DNA from: Paenibacillus sp. USDA918EY
GTDB lineage: Bacteria > Bacillota > Bacilli > Paenibacillales > Paenibacillaceae
Assembly (NCBI RefSeq): GCF_009870825.1
Contig: NZ_WTWY01000014.1
Location: 62,001 to 126,000 of the forward strand
DNA: 64,000 nucleotides
Direction: 5' to 3'
The notes below the pieces were generated by a model that was not told where the DNA came from, did no database searches, and saw only the letters and a program-made list of their open reading frames with translations. The first letter of the stretch is position 1; every line of letters starts with the position of its first letter. The position numbers and the translations under genes were made by a program. Shown here one piece after another: positions 58,379-64,000 of this stretch.

Positions 58379-59290
58379 ATGCAGCTTGAACCGGTAGTTC
58401 GGCTGGAGGGGGTAACCAAGCGGGTTTCCTCCAGAACGCTGGTCGAAAACGTTACGCTCGACATTCCGCCCGGCCAGGTATACGGATTTTTGGGACCCAA
58501 CGGCGCCGGAAAAACGACGACCATTCGGATGATGGTTGGTTTGACCTCCATCAGTCAAGGAGATATCAAAATATGCGGTTACAGCATTAAGGAGCATTTT
58601 GAGAAGGCTGTCGCCAATGTGGGAGCCATCGTTGAAAACCCGGAGATGTACAAGTTTTTGTCGGGATACCAAAATTTGCGCCATTTCGCGCGCATGATGA
58701 AGGGGATTACCGATGAACGAATCGAAGAGGTGGTCCGTCTCGTCGGCCTCGGCAACCGGATCCACGACAAGGTGCGGACGTATTCGCTGGGGATGCGGCA
58801 GCGTTTGGGGGTGGCCCAGGCGATACTGCACCGGCCGAAGCTGCTCATTTTGGACGAGCCTACCAACGGCCTTGACCCGCAAGGAATCCGGGAGCTCCGC
58901 GATTATTTGCGCCGCCTGTGCCGGGAGGAGGGGACGACCGTATTCGTCTCCAGCCATCTGCTGTCGGAAATGGAGCTGATGTGCGACAACGTGGCCATCA
59001 TCCAAAACGGGCGGCTGATCGATGTCAGATCGCTTAAAAACGGCGGCGACAGCGGAGCGGAAGCGGCGGAAACGGGATTTACGGTAGATGACCCGGAGCG
59101 GGCGGCAGCGATTCTGCAAGGCGGCACCGTGCAGGGAAGCCTCCTCACCCTGAGGCTGACCCGCGATCAGATTCCCGAGGTGAACGCCCGGCTGGTTCAA
59201 GCGGGCATCAAGGTGTACGGCATACAAGCCGTGACCCGGTCGCTGGAAGATCAGTTCCTGGAAATGACGGGAGGCGATCCGATTGGGTAA
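58379..59290 (+). CDS. ABC transporter ATP-binding protein (BcrA/CcmA-type)
   Basis: The 303-residue ATPase has Walker A GPNGAGKTT, the signature YSLGMRQRLGVAQAI, Walker B LLILDEPTNGLDP and the switch region VFVSSHLLSEMELMC. The ~80-residue C-terminal extension is common in ATPases of antibiotic-resistance or multidrug ABC-2 exporters. ATG 58379 follows GAAGGAG at seven bases. Its stop overlaps the permease start. Confidence 0.92.
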   Translation: MQLEPVVRLEGVTKRVSSRTLVENVTLDIPPGQVYGFLGPNGAGKTTTIRMMVGLTSISQGDIKICGYSIKEHFEKAVANVGAIVENPEMYKFLSGYQNLRHFARMMKGITDERIEEVVRLVGLGNRIHDKVRTYSLGMRQRLGVAQAILHRPKLLILDEPTNGLDPQGIRELRDYLRRLCREEGTTVFVSSHLLSEMELMCDNVAIIQNGRLIDVRSLKNGGDSGAEAAETGFTVDDPERAAAILQGGTVQGSLLTLRLTRDQIPEVNARLVQAGIKVYGIQAVTRSLEDQFLEMTGGDPIG

Positions 59291-60065
59291 CTTTTTCAGC
59301 CTTGTGCGAAACGAAAACATGAAAATTTACCGGCGCGCCCGGACATGGGTCATGCTGGCCATTTTGGCGTTCTGCAACGCGATCCTGCCGATTCTTTTTT
59401 ACATGGTCGATTCGGGCGGGCAAACCTCGCTTTGGGACAGCGTGATTTTGACCGTTTCGTTTACGTTTTATCTGTGCACGATTTTTTCGGTCATCGTCGC
59501 GGCGGATTCGGTCGCAGGGGAATTTTCCTGGGGGACGATCAAGCTGCTGCTGATCCGGCCGTGGAGCCGGTCCAAAATTTTGCTGTCCAAGTACATTTCG
59601 GTGATTCTGTTCAGCCTGCTTTGCACGCTGCTGCTTGCCGCGGTCGCGGTTTTGGCTTCAAGCGTCCTGTTCGGAAGCGGCGGGGAAAGCAACCTGATCG
59701 CACCGGATAGGAGCGGGCTTGTGTTTACGTTCCAATATCTCCTTTGCGATTACGTCAATTTGTTCATGACGGTGGCGATTGCGTTTATGATTTCGACCGT
59801 GTTCCGTGCCGGGGGCCTGTCCATCGGGCTGGCGCTGTTCATCATGTTCGCCAAGGGCATTTTTGCACGCTTGTTCAGCCCGGAACGTTACGAATGGGCG
59901 AAATACCTTTTGTTTACGCACATGGACCTTTCGGATTACCTGAAGTCGGATGTGGGACCGGGCGGGGTAACCCTTGGTTTTTCCCTGGCGGTGCTTGCCG
60001 CATATTATATTCTCTTTATGGCCGTTTCTTGGTACGTCTTCCACAAAAGGGACGTTGCCGCATAA
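59283..60065 (+). CDS. ABC-2 type permease partner
   Basis: The 260-residue protein has six hydrophobic segments (MLAILAFCNAILPILFYMV, VILTVSFTFYLCTIFSVIVAADSVAGEFSWGTIKLLLIRPWSRSKILLSKY). The phrase SVAGEFSWGTIKLLLIRPWSR is typical of BcrB-like ABC-2 permeases. It forms an exporter with the preceding ATPase. Translation starts at TTG 59283, with GGGAGG eight bases upstream, inside the end of the ATPase gene. Confidence 0.88.
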   Translation: MGNFFSLVRNENMKIYRRARTWVMLAILAFCNAILPILFYMVDSGGQTSLWDSVILTVSFTFYLCTIFSVIVAADSVAGEFSWGTIKLLLIRPWSRSKILLSKYISVILFSLLCTLLLAAVAVLASSVLFGSGGESNLIAPDRSGLVFTFQYLLCDYVNLFMTVAIAFMISTVFRAGGLSIGLALFIMFAKGIFARLFSPERYEWAKYLLFTHMDLSDYLKSDVGPGGVTLGFSLAVLAAYYILFMAVSWYVFHKRDVAA

Positions 60066-60071
60066 CAATCG

Positions 60072-60131
60072 AAAAGCCCGGCTTCAGCTGCGTGTGTTCA
60101 TAAGCACACCCCGCTGCGGCGGGCTTTTTTT
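60072..60131 (+). terminator. Terminator after the ABC exporter operon
   Basis: AAAAGCCCG (60072-60080) and CGGGCTTTT (60120-60128), with an inner GTGTG/CACAC pairing, are followed by Ts. Confidence 0.85.
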
Positions 60132-60193
60132 AATGATGGAAAATGACGTATAAGTTTCAAGCGTGAGGAGCTGACGCCGCGGCTCCGATGCCT

Positions 60194-60616
60194 TCAGCCC
60201 GCTTCCGACTCCAAAAGGTGTACCTCGCCTGCGCCCGCGGTATCCTGACGCTCGTCCTGCTTGGGTTCCATTTTGCTGGAACCGTTAAGAATTCCGCCTT
60301 CGGCGATGACAAGGGAAGCAGCGGCGAGCACGTTGCCGAACATTTGGCCGGTCGAAGTGATCGTCAGCCTGCCTTCCGCTTGCACGTCTCCATACACTTT
60401 TCCCGCAATGACGACTTCCCTTGCGCTGATGTCGGACCTGGCCTCGGCATGCTCGCCGACGGTGACGCAGGCGGTGCTTTCGATGACGCCGTTGAATTTC
60501 CCTTCGATGCGCACGTTGGCCTGGCAGGCCAGGGCGCCTTCAACCTCGGTGCCTCTCCCGATCAGCGAATCGGTGGGCGCGGTATTTTTTTTGGACGATT
60601 TCGATCTGCTCAACAT
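60194..60616 (-). CDS. Bactofilin
   Basis: The 140-residue protein has a short Ser/Lys-rich head and the bactofilin beta-helix core (SLIGRGTEVEGALACQANVRIEGKFNGVIE, then VVIAGKVYGDVQAEGRLTITSTGQMFGNVLAAASLVIAEGGILNG). The tail is charged. Bactofilins polymerise without nucleotides into membrane-associated filaments that position cell-wall enzymes. AAGGAGGG precedes the ATG. The gene lies ten bases after an M23 peptidase gene in the same direction, a pairing known from other bacteria. Confidence 0.92.
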   Translation of the reverse strand: MLSRSKSSKKNTAPTDSLIGRGTEVEGALACQANVRIEGKFNGVIESTACVTVGEHAEARSDISAREVVIAGKVYGDVQAEGRLTITSTGQMFGNVLAAASLVIAEGGILNGSSKMEPKQDERQDTAGAGEVHLLESEAG

Positions 60617-60626
60617 AAAACCCTCC

Positions 60627-61637
60627 TTAATTGAACTCGGAACTTTCCGGACGGATGTACGGGAGCGGATTGACCGGTCTATCCTGTTTGACGACCTGGA
60701 AATGCAGATGGGGGCCGGTACTGCGGCCGGTCGAGCCGAGAAGGGCGATTTTGTCGCCTTTGTCGACCGATTCGCCTTCTTTGACCAGAACTTTGCTGAG
60801 GTGCATGTACCAGGTCTGCAGCCCGTTCGGGTGTTCGATCACGACATACCTGCCGCGCGCGCCGCTTTGGTCGGCGGTGGTCACCTTTCCCGCACCCGCC
60901 GCGTACACAGGCCCGCCGTTGTCCCCGGCGATGTCGATCCCGGCATGGAAGGCGGCTTTGCCCGTGAAGGGATCGGTCCGGTAGCCGAAGCTCGACGTCA
61001 TCACACGGGACTCGGTCGGCCATAACGTCGGATTGCCCGCGATCAGCCGCTGCGTTTCCTGTGCCTTTTGCAGCGTATCGGGGACCGTGCTTTCCATCGT
61101 TTTCAGCAGCTCCTGAATTTCCTGAAAGTCGTCTTTCGTCTCCTGGGCCAGATCCAGCATCTCATTATCGTGCACGGCAATAAACTCGCCCCCGATATGC
61201 TGCGAAGCATCCCAGGACAGGGAAGACGCTTTATCCGCGGAATCGCCCGTAATCATGCCGGTGCCGTGTTTTTCGATAAACTGCTGAAGCTGCTGCTCCA
61301 ATTCGTCCACGCGCTGCATCTTAAGCTGCATATCTTTGGCCTGCGTCGACAGCTTGATGATTTCGTTTTGCAGCCGTTCGATGGATTGCTCGCGGCTGTT
61401 CACCGAGCTTTGAAGCTGGAGGCTCTTTGCGTTTTCCAGGGAGACCTTCTGCTCCAATTGGGAAATGACCTGGGAGGAGTGGGCTTGCAGGGCAAGGATG
61501 AGACCGGACAATGAGAGAACTGCGGCGGCGGGCACGGCCATCAACAGCGGCTTGGACAGATGGATCTGCTTCACCGAATGCTGGGCGTCCCGCATGACCA
61601 GGAGTGTCATACGTCGGTTGGCGGATGCACTTTTCAT
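60627..61637 (-). CDS. M23-family peptidoglycan endopeptidase with membrane anchor and coiled coil
   Basis: The 336-residue protein has a membrane helix (KPLLMAVPAAAVLSLSGLILAL) and a long coiled coil (LEQKVSLENAKSLQLQSSVNSREQSIERL onwards). The C-terminal M23 (LytM) domain has metal ligands in FHAGIDIAG and GPHLHFQV. It probably cuts peptide cross-links in peptidoglycan, guided by the downstream bactofilin. ATG 61637 follows AAAGGAG; the longer frame to 61706 has no site. Confidence 0.92.
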   Translation of the reverse strand: MKSASANRRMTLLVMRDAQHSVKQIHLSKPLLMAVPAAAVLSLSGLILALQAHSSQVISQLEQKVSLENAKSLQLQSSVNSREQSIERLQNEIIKLSTQAKDMQLKMQRVDELEQQLQQFIEKHGTGMITGDSADKASSLSWDASQHIGGEFIAVHDNEMLDLAQETKDDFQEIQELLKTMESTVPDTLQKAQETQRLIAGNPTLWPTESRVMTSSFGYRTDPFTGKAAFHAGIDIAGDNGGPVYAAGAGKVTTADQSGARGRYVVIEHPNGLQTWYMHLSKVLVKEGESVDKGDKIALLGSTGRSTGPHLHFQVVKQDRPVNPLPYIRPESSEFN

Positions 61638-61841
61638 GGCAGCTCCTTTCCGTATCGTCATGATACTTGTCTTATAATCTATGTATTCGGGAGAGGCGCC
61701 AAACATGTCTAAAATGTCACCTTTTTCCTCTTGCCCGCCCGGCCGCCATGGGGCCGCGTTTTTGAATAAAGAGGGTTCGGTTTGGTCAATGATGGATAAG
61801 TAACCGATTCAAGCGCAGGTTTTGGGGAAGGAGGGGGTTCT

Positions 61842-63272
61842 ATGGTATGGTTGCTGCTCGTATTTATCGTTTTTATTTTTCAAATGGCGACGATCCTGCT
61901 GCTGGAGTTCCGCAATCCTTCCAAAACGGTTGCCTGGATGTTCATCTTATTTTGCTGCCCGATGATCGGTTTCGTCGTTTATTATTTCGTGGCTCGCGAT
62001 TACAAAGCCCGCAAACGGCTGCGAACCCGGGGTTCGCAATTGTTCAGGCAAATCCGGGCGTTGATTTGGAGCAGGGCCGTTACGGTTAAAGGTATCGAAG
62101 AGATGCATAACCCCGAGTTCCGGCATCAGGAGCGGCTGTTCAATTTGCTGTCACGCCTGTCGGAGAGTCCGATTACGGGCTGCAACAGAAGCCGGGTGCT
62201 GACCGATGGCGAAGCAACGTTCGGCGCGATGCTGAAGGCGATGGAAGCCGCCAAAGACCACATCCACATTGAGTTTTATATTTTCAGGCATGATGAGATC
62301 GGAACGCGATTCCAGGAGATCATGATCCGGAAAGCGAAGGAAGGCGTCAAAGTGCGGTTCATGTGCGACGGTCTGGGCAGCTGCAAGCTGAAGCGGGAAT
62401 TCGTGGACAAGCTGAAGGAGGCGGGAGTGGAGTTTTATTTGTTCCTTCCGCCGCTGCTCGCCTTTCTGGACCGGCGCATCAACTACCGGAACCACCGGAA
62501 AATCATCGTGGTGGACGGCGTCAAGGGATTCGTGGGCGGCATCAACGTCGGGGACGATTATTTGGGCAAATACCCGAAAATGGGCTATTGGAGGGATACG
62601 CATCTGGAGATCGAAGGGGACGCCGTTTATTTTTTGCAAAACGTGTTTTTGAACGACTGGCAGCTGGCTTCCGGGGAGAAAATCGCCGACCCCGCGCTGT
62701 TTCCGGAGCATCATTGCGGCGGGGACGAGCAGATCCAAATCGTCAGCAGCGGTCCGGACCAAGCGTGGAACGCCATTCAGGAGTTTTGTTTTACGGCCAT
62801 TTCCGTTGCGAAAAAAAGAATCTGGATCGCCTCGCCGTATTTCATTCCGGACCCGGGCATTTACGAAGGGCTGAAAACCGCCGCCGTCAGCGGCGTCGAT
62901 GTGCGGATCATGATTCCGTGGAGAGCCGACTCCAGGCTGGTGCATCTGGCTTCGCTGTCCTACGTGGAGGAGCTGCTGCTCGCAGGCGTCCGTTTTTTTC
63001 AATACCAAAAAGGCTTCATCCATGCCAAAGTGCTGATCGTCGACGATTTGCTGGCTTCGGTCGGCACCGCCAATATGGACATGCGCAGCTTTTTTTGCAA
63101 TTTCGAGCTGACCGCGGCGCTGTATGAGCAGTCGGCCATCGACAGGCTCACGGTTGATTTTGAGAAGGATATGAAGGTATGCCGGGAAATGACGAAAAGG
63201 GAGTTTCAGCGCAGACCCTTTCTGCATAAAAAAGCGGAGATGCTGTGCCGCATACTGTCCCCGCTTCTATAA
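61842..63272 (+). CDS. cls: Cardiolipin synthase
   Basis: The 476-residue phospholipase-D-type enzyme has two N-terminal membrane helices. It carries two HKD motifs, NYRNHRKIIVVDGVKGFVGGIN and GFIHAKVLIVDDLLASVGTANMDMRSF. It joins two phosphatidylglycerols to form cardiolipin. The length is typical of Bacillales ClsA-type proteins. GGAGGGGG precedes the ATG. Confidence 0.95.
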   Translation: MVWLLLVFIVFIFQMATILLLEFRNPSKTVAWMFILFCCPMIGFVVYYFVARDYKARKRLRTRGSQLFRQIRALIWSRAVTVKGIEEMHNPEFRHQERLFNLLSRLSESPITGCNRSRVLTDGEATFGAMLKAMEAAKDHIHIEFYIFRHDEIGTRFQEIMIRKAKEGVKVRFMCDGLGSCKLKREFVDKLKEAGVEFYLFLPPLLAFLDRRINYRNHRKIIVVDGVKGFVGGINVGDDYLGKYPKMGYWRDTHLEIEGDAVYFLQNVFLNDWQLASGEKIADPALFPEHHCGGDEQIQIVSSGPDQAWNAIQEFCFTAISVAKKRIWIASPYFIPDPGIYEGLKTAAVSGVDVRIMIPWRADSRLVHLASLSYVEELLLAGVRFFQYQKGFIHAKVLIVDDLLASVGTANMDMRSFFCNFELTAALYEQSAIDRLTVDFEKDMKVCREMTKREFQRRPFLHKKAEMLCRILSPLL

Positions 63273-63287
63273 TGCCCCATTCGCCTT

Positions 63288-63611
63288 TCAGGAGCGGGGA
63301 GCCCACAGGATAACGGATACGCCGACCAAGCAAAGCGCCGCTCCGATCCAATCGTAGAGATCCGGGGTGTTTTTGTCGATGCCCCAGCCCCAGAGCAGGG
63401 CAAGGATGATAAAGACGCCTCCGTATGCGGCATACACGCGCCCGAAGGAAGGGAAGTGCTGCAGCGTCGGAATGATGCCGTACAATATGAGCACGGCCGC
63501 GCCGACAAGCCCGTACCACCAAGGTTTGGATTCCCGGATCCAAAGCCATACCAGATAACCTCCGCCGATTTCCGCCAGTCCGGCTGCCAAAAACAAAAAT
63601 AGTGATCTCAT
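63288..63611 (-). CDS. ynfA: YnfA-family (UPF0060) membrane protein
   Basis: The 107-residue protein has four helices: LFLFLAAGLAEIGGGYLVWLW, YGLVGAAVLILYGIIPTLQ, VYAAYGGVFIILALLWGW, and WIGAALCLVGVSVILWAP. It has the family motif FGRVYAAYGGVFI. It is related to small multidrug resistance proteins, but the function is unsettled. ATG 63611 has GGGAGA upstream; the in-frame ATG at 63632 lacks a site. It converges on cls with only 15 bases between. Confidence 0.9.
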   Translation of the reverse strand: MRSLFLFLAAGLAEIGGGYLVWLWIRESKPWWYGLVGAAVLILYGIIPTLQHFPSFGRVYAAYGGVFIILALLWGWGIDKNTPDLYDWIGAALCLVGVSVILWAPRS

Positions 63612-63633
63612 GACAGAAAATCTCCCATTCACG

Positions 63634-63663
63634 TTAATACTTAGCTTAAAACTATGATATAAT
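63634..63663 (+). promoter_or_regulatory. Extended -10 promoter of the yitT-like gene
   Basis: TTAATA (63634-63639), an 18-base spacer and TGATATAAT (63655-63663) give a perfect TATAAT preceded by the TGn extension, about 90 bases upstream of the next start codon. Confidence 0.65.
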
Positions 63664-63753
63664 ATATAAGAAGAATATTCATGAAAAACTCGACGGGGGA
63701 GCGTTCGGTTTTATTCATAATCATACCAAATTGATAAGAATCGGGGGAATTCG

Positions 63754-64000
63754 ATGGCTGGAACTTCTAACACCCAAACCGCGGAACACGCCAAAATTCC
63801 GCATGGAAAGCAGCAACCGTTAAACGCACCGACTTCTAAACTCAAGGTTTTATCCCGGATCATCGTCATGCTCATCGGGGCCGGGCTGGTCTCGGTCGCG
63901 CTTGAAATTTTTCTCGTCAACAACAACATTATCGATGGCGGAATTACCGGCATCTCCATTATGTTGTCCCACCTCTTTCATTTGCCGCTTGGCATCTTTC
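63754..64000 (+). CDS. YitT-family membrane protein, partial (cut by window end)
   Basis: The first 82 residues are visible. A Gln/Pro-rich head precedes the first helix, IIVMLIGAGLVSVALEIFLVNNNIIDGGITGISIMLSHLF, which has the NNNIIDGGITGISI motif typical of YitT/YqfU-type proteins (DUF161/DUF2179). The gene continues past base 64000. GGGGGAA lies upstream of the ATG. Function is unknown for the family. Confidence 0.85.
   Translation, partial: MAGTSNTQTAEHAKIPHGKQQPLNAPTSKLKVLSRIIVMLIGAGLVSVALEIFLVNNNIIDGGITGISIMLSHLFHLPLGIF

Overview
The window looks like a chromosomal segment of a Paenibacillus-like, spore-forming, low-to-mid-GC Gram-positive bacterium. The basis is strong GGAGG-type ribosome binding sites with many GTG/TTG starts, sigma-A-like promoters, and Bacillales-type genes (ctaB, sco, YfhP, YtkL, YhgE/Pip, a YjcZ-like spore protein, SleB-type hydrolase, LCP protein, cardiolipin synthase). 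The species call is an inference. No rRNA, tRNA or CRISPR array was seen.

Layout. 1-7.1 kb: housekeeping genes (YfhP-like membrane protein, heme O synthase ctaB, Sco copper chaperone, small Toprim protein, a 54-residue YjcZ-like spore protein, MFS transporter, a two-gene membrane/transglutaminase unit). 7.2-22.4 kb: a compact contractile phage-tail cluster with PBSX-like gene order. It has an Xre-type repressor with an ImmA/IrrE protease on the minus strand, three TACC/GGTA operators, an ArpU-type late activator, then tail completion protein, sheath, tube, tail chaperone with a -1 frameshift site, tape measure, baseplate genes, fibre, XkdX, a membrane/coiled-coil protein, amidase and holin. 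No terminase, portal, capsid or integrase gene is present, so this looks like a tailocin (R-type phage-tail-like bacteriocin) rather than a complete prophage. 22.8-24.3 kb: glpK alone. 24.3-27.7 kb: decayed DNA holding two copies of a short element with terminal inverted repeats and a fragment of a response regulator. 25.2-31.3 kb: an oligopeptide ABC transporter in the order D-F-A-B-C. 31.4-32.9 kb: a decaying ECF sigma/anti-sigma pair. 33.3-43.6 kb: dGTPase-like HD hydrolase, luciferase-like monooxygenase, RNA/DNA methylase, GNAT, D-2-hydroxyacid dehydrogenase, ABC exporter, ThpR, spore/cell-wall hydrolase, YtkL, ferritin-like protein. 43.8-49.1 kb: a UgtP-like glycolipid glycosyltransferase, a TetR regulator with matching operators next to a large YhgE/Pip protein, and a TMEM175-like channel. 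49.6-54.2 kb: gltB. 54.8-60.1 kb: a small Xre regulator facing a surface-polysaccharide-like module (142-residue protein, sugar transferase, LCP ligase), then a Cys-rich small protein and a two-gene ABC exporter. A 15-base operator is repeated exactly, inverted, before both transcription units. 60.2-64 kb: bactofilin with an M23 peptidase, cardiolipin synthase, YnfA, and the start of a YitT-family protein cut by the window end.

The most notable material is the head-less tail cluster with its regulatory sites and chaperone frameshift, the shared-operator regulon at 55-58 kb, the disrupted sigma/anti-sigma operon, and the inverted-repeat element pair around the opp genes.
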